A DNA stretch of 64,000 nucleotides. Origin: Photorhabdus akhurstii. GTDB taxonomy: Bacteria; Pseudomonadota; Gammaproteobacteria; Enterobacterales; Enterobacteriaceae. The position numbers and the translations under genes were made by a program. The notes under the pieces were generated by a model, which did no database searches, was not told the origin of the DNA, and saw nothing but the letters and a program-made list of their open reading frames with translations. Below are positions 1 to 9,599 of this stretch, piece after piece; position 1 is the stretch's first letter, and each line of letters begins with the position of its first letter. The DNA is taken from positions 248,001 through 312,000 of the forward strand of contig NZ_RCWE01000001.1 in the NCBI RefSeq assembly GCF_018448925.1, written 5' to 3'.

Positions 1-2298
1 CTGGAAGGTCTGTATGTTTCTGGTGATGCGCTTTGTACCCAGTGTGAAGCAGAAGGGTTCCGCCACATCACTTACTATCTCGATCGCCCTGATGTATTGG
101 CTCGTTTTACCACGCGTATCACAGCCGATAAAGCTAAGTATCCGTATCTGCTTTCAAACGGTAATCGGGTTGAGCAGGGAGAAACCGATGATGGGCGTCA
201 TTGGGTGAAATGGCAAGATCCATTCCCGAAACCATGTTATCTGTTTGCTTTGGTCGCGGGTGATTTTGATGTGTTGCGCGATATTTTTACGACGCGTAGC
301 GGCCGTGAAGTTGCATTGGAGCTGTTTGTTGATCGTGGCAATCTCGATCGAGCTGATTGGGCGATGACTTCCCTGAAAAATTCTATGAAGTGGGATGAAA
401 CCCGTTTTGGCCTTGAGTATGACCTCGATATTTATATGATTGTCGCGGTGGATTTCTTTAATATGGGCGCTATGGAGAATAAAGGGCTGAATGTCTTTAA
501 CTCCAAATATGTGCTGGCGAAGTCTGAAACTGCGACTGATAGAGATTACCTTAATATAGAAGCTGTGATCGGCCACGAATATTTCCATAACTGGACCGGG
601 AATCGTATTACTTGCCGCGATTGGTTCCAATTGAGTTTAAAAGAGGGGTTGACGGTATTCCGTGATCAGGAATTTAGCTCTGATCTTGGCTCTCGTTCTG
701 TTAATCGTATTAATAATGTGCGTGTTATGCGTTCGGCGCAGTTTGCGGAAGACGCCAGCCCAATGGCCCATCCAATTCGCCCGGATAAAGTGATTGAGAT
801 GAATAATTTCTATACCCTGACTGTGTATGAGAAGGGCGCGGAAGTTATTCGTATGATTCATACCTTGCTAGGTGAAGAGCAATTCCAGGCAGGGATGCAG
901 CTTTATATTCATCGCCATGATGGCAGTGCTGCAACATGTGATGATTTTGTTCAGGCAATGGAAGATGCGTCAAATGTGGATTTGTCACTTTTCCGTCGTT
1001 GGTATAGCCAGTCTGGTACTCCCGTACTGACAGTTCGCGACGAATATGATGCAGAAAAGCAGCAATATAAGTTGCATGTCAGTCAGATGACACCACCTGC
1101 CGCTGATCAAAAAGAGAAACTGCCTCTGCATATTCCTCTGGATATTGAGTTATATGACAGTAAAGGTCATGTTATTCCGCTACGTTATGATGGTCAACCG
1201 GTTCACCATGTATTGAATGTGACCAATGCAGAGCAGACGTTTGTATTTGATGATGTGTCGTCACTGCCGGTTCCCTCTTTATTACGGGAATTCTCAGCGC
1301 CGGTGAAACTGGATTACACATTCAGTGATCAGCAATTGGCATTCCTGATGAAACACGCTCGCAATGCGTTTTCACGTTGGGATGCGGCTCAGTCGCTGAT
1401 GGCAAACTATATCAAATTGAACGTTATCCGTTATCAGCAGAAGCAGCCGATCGAATTGCCAATGCATGTGGTGGATGCTTTCCGAGCGGTATTATTGGAT
1501 GAAGAAATTGATCCGGCTCTGGCGGCTCATATTCTGACTTTACCATCAGAAAGTGAGATGGCGGAGCTGTTTGCGATTATCGATCCTAAAGCGATTCATG
1601 AAGTTCTGGATGCAATCACTCGTACTTTGGCTCAGGAAATGGCTGATGAGTTTGCGGTGGTTTATAACGCTATCAATATCGGTGCATACCGTGTCGCTCA
1701 TCAGGATATTGCTCAGCGCTCTCTGCGTAATATTTGTCTATATTATCTGGCTTTTGGTCATCAAGAGCAGGCCGATAAAGTGGTATCAAATCAATATCAT
1801 CAATCTGACAATATGACTGATGCACTGGCGGCATTATCTGGTGCGGTGCTGGCAGAGTTGCCTTGCTGTGATCAACTTATGGCGGAATTTGATGATCGAT
1901 GGCATCAGGATGGTCTGGTGATGGATAAATGGTTTAGCTTACAGGCAAGTAGCCCGGCGGCAGATGTGCTGGCTAATGTGCGTAATCTTCTGAATCATCG
2001 TTCATTTAGTATCAGTAACCCAAACCGGGTGCGTGCTCTGATTGGAACATTTGTTAATAATCCAGTTGCATTCCATGCTGAAGATGGCAGTGGTTATCAA
2101 TTTCTGGTAGAAATTTTGACTGATCTTAACAGCCGTAACCCACAGGTTGCTTCTCGTTTGATTGAACCGCTGATTCGCCTGAAACGTTATGATGAAAAAC
2201 GTCAAAACATGATGCGTAGTGCGTTGGAACAGTTGAAAGCATTGGAAAATCTGTCTGGTGATCTGTTTGAAAAAATTACCAAGGCATTAGAAAGCTGA
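1..2298 (+). CDS. pepN: Aminopeptidase N (5'-truncated by window edge)
   Basis: This M1-family zinc metallo-aminopeptidase removes N-terminal residues from peptides in the cytoplasm. The reading frame is open from base 1, and about 105 N-terminal residues lie outside the window (the E. coli enzyme has about 870 residues; 765 are visible). The exopeptidase motif GAMEN and the zinc site HEYFH, followed by a downstream glutamate in LKEGLTVF, are intact. The C-terminal helical domain is complete to the stop codon. A strong hairpin follows, and the gene sits upstream of pyrD as in enterobacteria. I see no frameshift. Identification is secure. Confidence 0.97.
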   Translation: MEGLYVSGDALCTQCEAEGFRHITYYLDRPDVLARFTTRITADKAKYPYLLSNGNRVEQGETDDGRHWVKWQDPFPKPCYLFALVAGDFDVLRDIFTTRSGREVALELFVDRGNLDRADWAMTSLKNSMKWDETRFGLEYDLDIYMIVAVDFFNMGAMENKGLNVFNSKYVLAKSETATDRDYLNIEAVIGHEYFHNWTGNRITCRDWFQLSLKEGLTVFRDQEFSSDLGSRSVNRINNVRVMRSAQFAEDASPMAHPIRPDKVIEMNNFYTLTVYEKGAEVIRMIHTLLGEEQFQAGMQLYIHRHDGSAATCDDFVQAMEDASNVDLSLFRRWYSQSGTPVLTVRDEYDAEKQQYKLHVSQMTPPAADQKEKLPLHIPLDIELYDSKGHVIPLRYDGQPVHHVLNVTNAEQTFVFDDVSSLPVPSLLREFSAPVKLDYTFSDQQLAFLMKHARNAFSRWDAAQSLMANYIKLNVIRYQQKQPIELPMHVVDAFRAVLLDEEIDPALAAHILTLPSESEMAELFAIIDPKAIHEVLDAITRTLAQEMADEFAVVYNAINIGAYRVAHQDIAQRSLRNICLYYLAFGHQEQADKVVSNQYHQSDNMTDALAALSGAVLAELPCCDQLMAEFDDRWHQDGLVMDKWFSLQASSPAADVLANVRNLLNHRSFSISNPNRVRALIGTFVNNPVAFHAEDGSGYQFLVEILTDLNSRNPQVASRLIEPLIRLKRYDEKRQNMMRSALEQLKALENLSGDLFEKITKALES

Positions 2299-2315
2299 TA
2301 ACTATTTATTGGGTT

Positions 2316-2341
2316 ATCGGGCTAATGGTTATTAGCCCGAT
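2316..2341 (+). terminator. Rho-independent terminator after pepN
   Basis: A perfect 11-bp stem (ATCGGGCTAAT / ATTAGCCCGAT) encloses a 4-base loop (GGTT) 18 bases after the pepN stop codon. It is followed by a short T-rich stretch. Confidence 0.8.
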
Positions 2342-2503
2342 TTATCTTCTGGATAATAAATTTCTTCTTGCCAGCATTGGGTTGGAAGTAAAATGCCGTG
2401 GTCAGTATCTCATGGTAAAACTGATATGTGGTTAATTTTTATGTCTCTATTGTATTATTGTTAATTTAAGGGCGGTCAACCAGTAACTTTAGAGGATAAA
2501 AGA

Positions 2504-2773
2504 ATGGCTTTACTTACAATGGATACACATACAGCAGTTAAGGCACTCAAAGCGTCTGGTTTTAACGATGAGCAGTCTGAAAAAATCGTTGAAGTTATTA
2601 CAGAACTGCAAAACATAAGTGTTGTCGCCAAAGCAGATCTAACAGTTGCTACTGAGAGCATTAAAACCGATATTGGTACTATAAAAACAGATTTAGATTG
2701 GATTAAGAAACTGACATTAGCAGTTGGTATTGCTGTTGTTATTGCGGCATTGAAATACATTTTTATTGGTTGA
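2504..2773 (+). CDS. Small coiled-coil protein with C-terminal membrane anchor
   Basis: An 89-residue protein of unknown function. Residues about 10-65 are predicted helical and rich in heptad-like hydrophobics with repeated T-D-I/L spacing. Residues about 69-88 (LTLAVGIAVVIAALKYIFIG) form one transmembrane segment at the very C-terminus, so a tail-anchored or bitopic protein is likely. The architecture resembles small DUF1640-type proteins, but I do not assign a family. A good ribosome-binding site (AGAGGA) lies about 8 bases before the ATG. It is a single-gene unit between the pepN terminator and pyrD, and it is absent from this position in E. coli. Confidence 0.65.
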   Translation: MALLTMDTHTAVKALKASGFNDEQSEKIVEVITELQNISVVAKADLTVATESIKTDIGTIKTDLDWIKKLTLAVGIAVVIAALKYIFIG

Positions 2774-3142
2774 TGCTTGATACTTGTAGTATGAAAATTG
2801 CTCAAGATATTAAAGAGCATCCATTGGTTTACCCCCCCTTTGAGTTGTTCGAGAGAAGCAAAGTATCTTGGGCAAAAAAGTCAACGATTGTAGTCACCAG
2901 TGTATTCTTGTTATATCAATGCATTTTCCCGACTTTCACGCGCAACATCTAGGAGAGATTTGCGCCTAATTAGCATATTTCTGTAGATTCATCCCATATT
3001 ATTCGGTTACTCTACCTGCCGAAATATTTTTAGGATTAAAAATGAGCGTTTTTTAGTTCAAAAATTTCTAAGTGGCACATGAATGTGTATAGTTTTACTT
3101 TTATAATTTAATGTTTATAAATTAATTAATAGGTTCAGAATT
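2774..3142. other. Intergenic region upstream of pyrD
   Basis: 369 bases, AT-rich near its right end. A 60-codon open frame starting at 2770 lacks a ribosome-binding site and family-like sequence, and I do not call it. The right end must hold the pyrD promoter and leader. I could not place the -35 and -10 boxes with confidence. Confidence 0.4.
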
Positions 3143-4153
3143 ATGTGCTACCCACTAGTCAGGAAAGCGTTGTTCCAACTTGATCCGGAACGGGCGCACG
3201 AATTAACCTTCCGCCAGCTTAAGCGTATTACCGGTAGTCCTTTTGAGTTCCTGATCCGCCAGTCAGTTGCGACAAAGCCTGTTACTTGTATGGGTTTGTC
3301 ATTTAAAAATCCTCTCGGTCTGGCTGCGGGCCTTGATAAAGATGGCGATTGTATTGATGCATTTGGTGCAATGGGCTTTGGTTTTATTGAAATTGGCACC
3401 GTAACCCCACGCGCTCAGGCAGGAAATGATAAGCCGAGATTATTCCGTATCGTTGAAGCAGAAGGGTTAATTAACCGTATGGGCTTCAATAATCTTGGTG
3501 TTGATAACCTGGTAGAGAATGTCAAAAAGACAAAATATGGCGGAGTTATTGGGATCAATATTGGCAAAAATAAAGATACGCCAGTAGAGCATGGGAAAGA
3601 TGATTATTTAATCTGCATGGATAAAGTTTATCCTCATGCTGGCTATATCACAATTAATATCTCTTCACCTAACACACCTGGCTTAAGAACGCTTCAATAC
3701 GGCGAAGCGTTGGATGATCTATTATCGGCGATTAAAAATAAACAGAGTGAACTTCAACAAAAATACCAGAAATATGTCCCTGTTGCGGTAAAAATTGCGC
3801 CAGACCTTTCTCAAGAAGAGTTGATTCAAATTGCAGATAGTTTAATTCGTCATAATATCGATGGTGCTATTGCAACTAATACAACGTTAGACAAGAGATT
3901 AGTTGAAGGACTTAACTATTGCCAACAAGTTGGTGGGTTAAGTGGTCGGCCGGTCCAGTTGCGTAGTACAGAGATTATTCATCAGCTCTCTCAGGAATTA
4001 AGCGGTAAAATTCCCATTATCGGTGTTGGTGGAATAGATTCACTTGTCTCTGCCAGAGAAAAAATAGCGGCGGGGGCTTCTTTGATACAGATTTTCTCTG
4101 GATTTATCTATCATGGTCCAAAATTAATCAAAGATATCGTCAATCATATCTAA
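3143..4153 (+). CDS. pyrD: Dihydroorotate dehydrogenase (quinone), class 2
   Basis: Catalyses the fourth step of de novo UMP synthesis, oxidising dihydroorotate to orotate with FMN and passing electrons to the membrane quinone pool. The 336-residue length matches the class 2 family. It has the N-terminal amphipathic membrane-association extension (residues about 1-40), the FMN-barrel motif [10 protein letters not shown], the class 2 signature [11 protein letters not shown] with its catalytic serine, and the phosphate-binding IIGVGGI near the C-terminus. It stands alone between the small membrane-protein gene and zapC. Identification is secure. Confidence 0.97.
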   Translation: MCYPLVRKALFQLDPERAHELTFRQLKRITGSPFEFLIRQSVATKPVTCMGLSFKNPLGLAAGLDKDGDCIDAFGAMGFGFIEIGTVTPRAQAGNDKPRLFRIVEAEGLINRMGFNNLGVDNLVENVKKTKYGGVIGINIGKNKDTPVEHGKDDYLICMDKVYPHAGYITINISSPNTPGLRTLQYGEALDDLLSAIKNKQSELQQKYQKYVPVAVKIAPDLSQEELIQIADSLIRHNIDGAIATNTTLDKRLVEGLNYCQQVGGLSGRPVQLRSTEIIHQLSQELSGKIPIIGVGGIDSLVSAREKIAAGASLIQIFSGFIYHGPKLIKDIVNHI

Positions 4154-4173
4154 ATCTTGCTGTTAATTTATCA

Positions 4174-4197
4174 TTGGGGGTTTATTTTTGCCCCCAA
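4174..4197 (+). terminator. Hairpin after pyrD
   Basis: TTGGGGG and CCCCCAA pair across a 10-base T-rich loop 21 bases after the pyrD stop codon. No run of T follows the stem, so termination is likely but not textbook. Confidence 0.55.
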
Positions 4198-4344
4198 CTC
4201 ATCTATATTTGCTCTGAACATCTAAATTTTATCTGTATCTTCACGTGTCTTTTAATTATGGCAGGGCTTATTTCACTGAATAGCGGGCAAGTTATTTACA
4301 ATCTGTTTGGCGATGTAAGTTTTTCTGGCGTAAAAGGATAACTC

Positions 4345-4890
4345 ATGAACATTAAACCCGATGACCAATGGCGCTGGTATTTTGATACTGACCATGACCG
4401 TGTAATGCTCGACCTGTCTAATGGTATGGTTTTTCGTTCCTGTTTTCCTGCGAAGATGCTGACACCCTATGCAATGGGAGAAACTTCGTTCTCTGTAGAA
4501 GATGCGACGCTTTATTATTGTTTTGAAGAACAGACACGCCAAATTAATATTTCAGATGAATCCAGGGCTGAATTAATTCTTAATGCGTTAGTGGCTTTCC
4601 GCTTTATTAAGCCGCAGATGCCAAGAAGCTGGTATTTTTCCCGTTTTGCCATGATAGAAAAGCCGGTACAAGGCGAGCTAATTCAGGTACGGCTCCAGGA
4701 TTGCGGGACAGATGCTGTATTCTTGGTCGTAGAAGCTGGAGATAGCGCGAGCCTTTGTCTGTTAGCTCAACCACAATTAACGTTATCCGATCGGGTAATG
4801 AGTTTTTGCGATCCAATTAAGATTATGAATGATCGATTGATGCCATTTGTGGAACCTGTTTGTATGCCAATTTATGGCACCGCGGTTTGA
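4345..4890 (+). CDS. zapC: Cell division protein ZapC
   Basis: ZapC is a cytoplasmic FtsZ-associated protein that promotes lateral bundling of protofilaments in the Z ring. The 181-residue product starts MNIKPDDQWRWYFD and keeps the family length and its conserved tryptophan-rich N-terminus. AAGGAT precedes the ATG. In E. coli zapC lies next to ycbX; here two glycosyltransferase genes separate them. The last bases of zapC plus about 20 bases past its stop recur at 8344-8388, on the far side of that insertion. Confidence 0.93.
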   Translation: MNIKPDDQWRWYFDTDHDRVMLDLSNGMVFRSCFPAKMLTPYAMGETSFSVEDATLYYCFEEQTRQINISDESRAELILNALVAFRFIKPQMPRSWYFSRFAMIEKPVQGELIQVRLQDCGTDAVFLVVEAGDSASLCLLAQPQLTLSDRVMSFCDPIKIMNDRLMPFVEPVCMPIYGTAV

Positions 4891-4910
4891 TTTAGGTTTA
4901 AGATCCCATT
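4866..4910 (+). repeat. Direct repeat, copy A (zapC 3' end)
   Basis: The last 25 bases of zapC and the next 20 match 8344-8388 in the same orientation. GCCAATTTATGGCAC and GGTTTGATTT are identical in both copies. The two copies bracket the glycosyltransferase pair. Confidence 0.8.
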
Positions 4911-5064
4911 GTTCCGTGATTTCCAAAGAGTAAAATCATTTTTTGAAAATAGAACGACAAGACAGAAGATAATCACTGTTTTTAATTGAGAAAATTGTTC
5001 TTTATCATCTGAGGAAATTTTACCGCATTCACATCTTCTCATCTGATTATGAGTAAGTTATTCT

Positions 5065-5141
5065 TTTCCTGTTTCCTGTTTCCTGTTTCCTGTTTCCTGT
5101 TTCCTGTTTCCTGTTTCCTGTTTCCTGTTTCCTGTTTCCTG
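5065..5141 (+). repeat. Tandem heptamer repeat, 11 copies of TTTCCTG
   Basis: Eleven uninterrupted perfect copies of TTTCCTG (77 bases) lie in the convergent gap between zapC and the first glycosyltransferase gene. The unit is not a multiple of three, so slippage would change length and phase. It sits 3' of both neighbouring genes and not in an obvious promoter. Confidence 0.97.
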
Positions 5142-5238
5142 TTGGTTATTATCACAGAAACTTATCCGTTATAGTAATAGCTATAGCTTACTCGTTTGAA
5201 GTTGGTGTAAAAATAGATAAGAAGTATTTTAATAATTC

Positions 5239-5276
5239 CCTCCCCTCTGGATAGCATTAGCTTTGAGATGGGGAGG
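5239..5276 (-). terminator. Hairpin after first glycosyltransferase gene
   Basis: CCTCCCC and GGGGAGG pair across 24 bases, 14 bases beyond the minus-strand stop codon. Related hairpins occur at 6749-6793 and 8276-8319, so the element was duplicated with the genes. Confidence 0.6.
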
Positions 5277-5289
5277 AGATATAATGAAG

Positions 5290-6585
5290 TTAATTAGCAC
5301 GATTTTCGAAGATTAATTGTTCTGCGTGATGGGATATTGCTGCTAATGCGTCGTGACTGGCGTAATCATCTTGGACGATTTGTGCCCGCTGTTTAAATAA
5401 ATTTGTGCGCAGCATATTTTCCACTGTTTGCTTAAGCTGAGATTCCGTTGGTTGTGCTGTATCCAGATTAATACCGCATCCAGCCCATACGACGCGAAAC
5501 GCTGTTTCCTGTTTACCTTCTCCCGTATCGGCAATGAGTACTGGTGTACCGTGGTTGAGGGCGTAATTAATGGTTCCATAACCCCCGTTGGATATTAGCA
5601 ATGAAGCTTTTGGCAGCCAGTGCTCAAATGAGATAAATTCTTCGATACATGCGTTGTCAGGTATGTTTTCTGGCCGTATTTCTATTGAACTACCACCGGT
5701 GGTTGCTAATACACGCACAGGTAATGTAGCCAGTGCACGCAATGTGGGGAAAATTAACTGGTTTAGATCAGTATTAGACATGGTGCCCTGAGTGACTATA
5801 ACCAATGGGCGTGGATCATCTTCTTCCCATAATTGCGGTGATTCTGTTATCGGAGCGGGGTTGGGGAGAGGGCCAATAAAATGGACTGTATCAGGCAATT
5901 CTTCTCGTGGGTACTCAAATGCCAGGGTTGAAAGTTGCAAAAAGCGATCAGAACCCAAAATGACTTCATCATTGAAAAATCTGGTTAACGTAGCGCATCC
6001 CGCCTGAGTTAATGCGTCATTGAAGCTATTCTGAACTTCGGTTATTAGTTGTCGTGTTTCCTCATCCACGAGTTGTTCATGTGTCAACTCTGATGGCAGT
6101 AATGCGGGGGGAATACGTGGTCCCCAGAAAATTGAATCTTTCGAAGAGTAAGCCAGAGGCGTTATGCCAATTATGATCACTGGAAGGCGATGAGTTTTTT
6201 CTTTTTGCAGCAGTGGCAATATGCCATAGAAACAGTTCTCGGCTATAAGGAGTTCTGCTTGCTGTTCATGGATGATTTGTTGTAGTTGGCGGTCAAGGAA
6301 TGGGATTGGGGTACAGAAGAAATCTTTAAACGCTAGCGCCATTTGCAGATTTCCTGGAGGAAGGTGCGCTCGATCAGGAAAACGTTGTTTTAGGTGGCGG
6401 TAATCAAAGTCTATCTGCTCATCGAAGGGGATAAATGTTGCATTTAAATCTTCTACCTGTTGGCGAAATAATGCGCCGGTGAATACAGTTACCTGATGTC
6501 CTTGTGCTATCAGTGATTGAGTTACTTTTAACATCGGATAGACATGCCCGGGCGTTGCGACCGCTGCAATGACAATTCGTGCCAT
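5290..6585 (-). CDS. MGT-type glycosyltransferase, copy 1
   Basis: A GT-B glycosyltransferase of the UDP-glucuronosyl/macrolide glycosyltransferase (GT1) family. It is predicted to transfer a sugar from an NDP-sugar to a small lipophilic acceptor in the cytoplasm; the acceptor is unknown. The N-terminal acceptor domain begins MARIVIAAVATPGHVYPML. The C-terminal nucleotide-sugar domain carries the family signature (EHWLPKASLLISNGGYGT, then HGTPVL and the E-x-x-Q-type GEGKQE). The start has a clear ribosome-binding site (GGAGTAAGTT). It is a close paralogue of the gene at 6827-8110, with the first 21 residues identical. The pair interrupts the zapC-ycbX junction and is probably horizontally acquired. 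Confidence 0.88.
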   Translation of the reverse strand: MARIVIAAVATPGHVYPMLKVTQSLIAQGHQVTVFTGALFRQQVEDLNATFIPFDEQIDFDYRHLKQRFPDRAHLPPGNLQMALAFKDFFCTPIPFLDRQLQQIIHEQQAELLIAENCFYGILPLLQKEKTHRLPVIIIGITPLAYSSKDSIFWGPRIPPALLPSELTHEQLVDEETRQLITEVQNSFNDALTQAGCATLTRFFNDEVILGSDRFLQLSTLAFEYPREELPDTVHFIGPLPNPAPITESPQLWEEDDPRPLVIVTQGTMSNTDLNQLIFPTLRALATLPVRVLATTGGSSIEIRPENIPDNACIEEFISFEHWLPKASLLISNGGYGTINYALNHGTPVLIADTGEGKQETAFRVVWAGCGINLDTAQPTESQLKQTVENMLRTNLFKQRAQIVQDDYASHDALAAISHHAEQLIFENRAN

Positions 6586-6748
6586 AACTTACTCCTTTGT
6601 ACTGTTTTGATTTAATTACGCTAGTTAGCTCCTGACTCAGGGTGTGATCATTTCATGATTACTGTTACAAATTCATTGTAGTAATAATAATTTATCATGA
6701 CAATAATCACTGTAATTTATTTTTTTATGAAGTTATGACATATGCCGA

Positions 6749-6793
6749 TTTCCTCCCCTCTTAGTCTGTGTTAGCACTAAAATGGAGAGGAAA
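6749..6793 (-). repeat. Second copy of the CCTCCCC-type hairpin
   Basis: An imperfect inverted repeat (TTTCCTC / GAGGAAA with additional inner pairs) lies just beyond the stop of the second glycosyltransferase gene. It resembles 5239-5276 in sequence and position and probably acts as a terminator. Confidence 0.55.
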
Positions 6794-6826
6794 GACGAAA
6801 GTATCTAGGATTTGGTTACTGCGGCT

Positions 6827-8110
6827 TTATTCAAGAATTATTTGTTCTACGTGACGGGATATTGCTGCTAATGCATCATGTTTTGCGTAATCTTTTTGGA
6901 CAATTTGCGCACGTTGTTTAAACAAGTCTGTACTCAGCATATTTTCCACTGTTTGCTTAAGTTGAAATTCAGTGGGGTGCGCTGTATCCAGATTAGTTCC
7001 GCATCCAGCCCATACAACACGAAAAGCTGCTTCCTGCTTGCCTTCTCCTGCATCTGCAATGAGTAACGGAGTCCCGTGGCTGAGAGCATAATTGATGGTT
7101 CCATAACCTCCGTTGGATATTAGCAATGAAGCTTTTGGCAGCCAGTGCTCAAATGAAATAAATTCTTCAATGCGTGCATTTTCAGGTAGATCTTTACTCA
7201 GTGTTTCTACCGATCTGCCACCGGTGGTTGCCAATATACGTATCGGTAATGTTGCCAGTGCACGTAATGTGGGGAGAATTAACTGATTCAAATCGGTATT
7301 AGAGATAGTACCTTGAGTAACTATAACCAATGGACGTGGATCATCTTCTTCCCATAATTGAGGTGATGTTGCTGTCGGTGCTGGATTGGGGAGGGGGCCA
7401 ATAAAATGGACTGTATCAGGCAATCCTTCTCGTGGGTATTCAAATGCCAGAGTTGATAGCTGCAAAAAGCGATCAGCACTGATAATCACTTCATCGTTGA
7501 AAGGTCTGGTTAACGCAGAGCTTCCTGACTGAACTAATGCGTCATTGAAGCTATCTTGTACTTCGGCTATGAGTTGCTGGTTGGTTTCATCTACGAGTTG
7601 TTCATGTGTCAATTCTGGTGGTAATACCGCAGGTGGGATACGTGGCCCCCAGAAAATTGAATCTTTCGAAGAGTAAGCCAAAGGTGTTATGCCAATGACT
7701 ATCACTGGAAGACGATGGGTTTTTTCTTCTTGCAGCAAGGGTAATATGCCATAAAAGCAGTTCTCGGCTATAAGCAGATCTGCTTGTTGTTCACAGATAA
7801 TCTGCCGTAATTGGCGGTCAAGAACTGGGATTGGAGCTGAGAAGAAATTTTTGAATGCCAGTGCCATTTGTACATTTCCCGGAGGAAGTTGAGCACGGTC
7901 GGGGAAATGCTGTTCTAAATGACGATAGTCAAAGTCTATCTGTTCATCAAAAGGGACAAATTGCGCGCTTAAAGTTTCTACCTGTTGGCGAAATAATGCA
8001 CCGGTAAATACGGTTACCTGATGTCCTTGTGCTATTAGTGATTGAGCGACCTTTAACATTGGATAGACATGTCCAGGGGTTGCGACCGCTGCAATGACAA
8101 TACGTGCCAT
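6827..8110 (-). CDS. MGT-type glycosyltransferase, copy 2
   Basis: Paralogue of the gene at 5290-6585 with the same GT-B layout: N-terminal MARIVIAAVATPGHVYPML, and C-terminal EHWLPKASLLISNGGYGT and HGTPLLIADAGEGKQE. It has 427 residues. Divergence is concentrated in scattered surface positions and the last few residues, and the predicted donor site is conserved, so both copies look functional. It is first in a minus-strand pair. The ribosome-binding site (GGAGTAAGTC) and the AT-rich upstream tract with repeated TTCATTATGGTAAT-like motifs are shared with copy 1, showing that promoter and gene were duplicated as one unit. The acceptor substrate cannot be told from the sequence. Confidence 0.88.
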   Translation of the reverse strand: MARIVIAAVATPGHVYPMLKVAQSLIAQGHQVTVFTGALFRQQVETLSAQFVPFDEQIDFDYRHLEQHFPDRAQLPPGNVQMALAFKNFFSAPIPVLDRQLRQIICEQQADLLIAENCFYGILPLLQEEKTHRLPVIVIGITPLAYSSKDSIFWGPRIPPAVLPPELTHEQLVDETNQQLIAEVQDSFNDALVQSGSSALTRPFNDEVIISADRFLQLSTLAFEYPREGLPDTVHFIGPLPNPAPTATSPQLWEEDDPRPLVIVTQGTISNTDLNQLILPTLRALATLPIRILATTGGRSVETLSKDLPENARIEEFISFEHWLPKASLLISNGGYGTINYALSHGTPLLIADAGEGKQEAAFRVVWAGCGTNLDTAHPTEFQLKQTVENMLSTDLFKQRAQIVQKDYAKHDALAAISRHVEQIILE

Positions 8111-8275
8111 GACTTACTCCTTTGGTGTTTTTTCTGAGTGACTTAAGCTCCTGTTAGAGTGTAATCATTTTATGACAGTAGTTATAAATTCATTATGGTA
8201 ATAATTAATTCATTATTGTAATAATAAATTCGTTATAACAATCACCGTTGTGATTGATTTATAAAATTTATTGAT

Positions 8276-8319
8276 TTCCTCCCCTTTTAAGCGGTGTTAG
8301 CGCCACAATGGGAAGGAAG
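8276..8319 (-). repeat. Third copy of the CCTCCCC-type hairpin
   Basis: The imperfect inverted repeat TTTCCTCCCC / GGGAAGGAA lies upstream of the second glycosyltransferase gene and beyond the ycbX stop. It completes a set of three related hairpins bounding the two duplicated genes. Confidence 0.5.
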
Positions 8320-8343
8320 GATAGAGGAATTGGCGTTCAACGT

Positions 8344-8388
8344 GCCAATTTATGGCACGTTGGTTTGATTTTAATTTAAAGATCTATT
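8344..8388 (+). repeat. Direct repeat, copy B (orphan zapC 3' end)
   Basis: Matches 4866-4910 over 45 bases with scattered substitutions, but without the rest of zapC. The first part with its flank (GTGCCA-ATTTA-TGGCAC) is also a perfect small hairpin. It overlaps the ycbX stop codon. Confidence 0.75.
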
Positions 8389-9499
8389 CTTCGCTATTAT
8401 TAAGAATAAGGTTGCTCTTTGGAATACAACAGCAAGCTAGAATATGTCCATCGTTTTTAATCGCTGTGGCTTTTAAAGGAGAAACTTCTCCCTTAACTAA
8501 AGAAATCTTACAGCATCCACATATTCCCGCCCGACATGAGTAGGGTACTTTAATTCCTTGTTGTTCCAGTTGTTCTAAAATGATTTGTTGATTATTACCT
8601 GTAAAGGTTTTCCCATTATATTCAATAGTGATAGATTGCTCATTTATTTTTGGTAAATCAATATCTTCAGCTTTTTCGCCACTGCCATATTTACGCGGAT
8701 CTTTTTTAGCTAATATAGTGACATTATCTCCGATTCTAATAATACCACTCGAACGGGCAGTGAGATTCTGACCAAAATCGACATCACCATTTTCTGCTGT
8801 ACGGAATGATTGCAATGTCGATAATGGCTCTCCGTTGGGATTTTTAATACCTTTATCAATGCTGACTGTTGTCAGAATACAGCGGCTACAGGGTTTGGGT
8901 AAATCAAAAATAACATCGCCAATCTGAATTGATTGCCAACTGTCTTCTGCAAATGCTTCCGTACCAGTAATAACAATATTTGGGCGAAATTGCTCTAATT
9001 TAATACTGGCCGGACAACGCTGTTGTAATAAATGAAATGAAGCTTCATTAATGAGTAGAAATGGATAACCATCAGCAAATGATAATGGAATGTTAGGGTG
9101 TTTTTTTACTCTGCGGCTTAATTCATGGCTTAACCAGCGTAATTGCACTGGAATATCAAAGAAACGACTTAACCATTGATTAATTGTTTCTGGTGCAATT
9201 AGGGCCGTAAAATGGTTGCCCCATACTTCCGTGGGCTGCTGTTCAGGTAGGAAATCACTGTAAAGTATGGTGGCATTTTCTCCGTTGGGCGCACGCAGAT
9301 AAATACCGTTATTTAACATAGCCGGAGTAAATAACAACATTTGCGGATATTTACGGGCGGTAATAAAAGTTCCGTCTGTCGTTGTGACCATAAAATTGCG
9401 ATCAAATATAAGGCCGCTTTCACTAACTAATGCATGGGAAAGTTGCAAACCACGCATAGACTTTACCGGGTGGGTATACAGGCGAGACAGAGTGATCAT
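8384..9499 (-). CDS. ycbX: MOSC-domain [2Fe-2S] protein YcbX
   Basis: YcbX takes part in molybdenum-cofactor-dependent detoxification of N-hydroxylated base analogues. The N-terminal MOSC_N beta-barrel domain begins ITLSRLYTHPVKSM. The central MOSC domain carries the conserved cysteine in LPKPCSRCIL. The C-terminal ferredoxin-like domain has the cluster ligands in YSCRAGICGCC plus a final cysteine near ILACCC. The 371-residue length agrees with the family (369 in E. coli). It is divergent from rlmL, as in E. coli. Confidence 0.95.
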   Translation of the reverse strand: MITLSRLYTHPVKSMRGLQLSHALVSESGLIFDRNFMVTTTDGTFITARKYPQMLLFTPAMLNNGIYLRAPNGENATILYSDFLPEQQPTEVWGNHFTALIAPETINQWLSRFFDIPVQLRWLSHELSRRVKKHPNIPLSFADGYPFLLINEASFHLLQQRCPASIKLEQFRPNIVITGTEAFAEDSWQSIQIGDVIFDLPKPCSRCILTTVSIDKGIKNPNGEPLSTLQSFRTAENGDVDFGQNLTARSSGIIRIGDNVTILAKKDPRKYGSGEKAEDIDLPKINEQSITIEYNGKTFTGNNQQIILEQLEQQGIKVPYSCRAGICGCCKISLVKGEVSPLKATAIKNDGHILACCCIPKSNLILNNSEE

Positions 9500-9599
9500 C
9501 CGTTAATCTCCATGAAACATTTTTTACACACGCAACTTTATGACATGTCATCTGGATTAGCTATAATGCGTAACAATTTTCTTTTTGGTGATATGTAAC

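Noticed and set aside
154-630. 158-codon antisense frame within pepN, and similar antisense frames in other backbone genes
   Set aside because: They are shadows of strongly conserved coding sequence on the other strand.
2770-2952. 60-codon plus-strand frame downstream of the small coiled-coil gene
   Set aside because: No ribosome-binding site, overlaps the previous stop, and the sequence shows no protein-like pattern.
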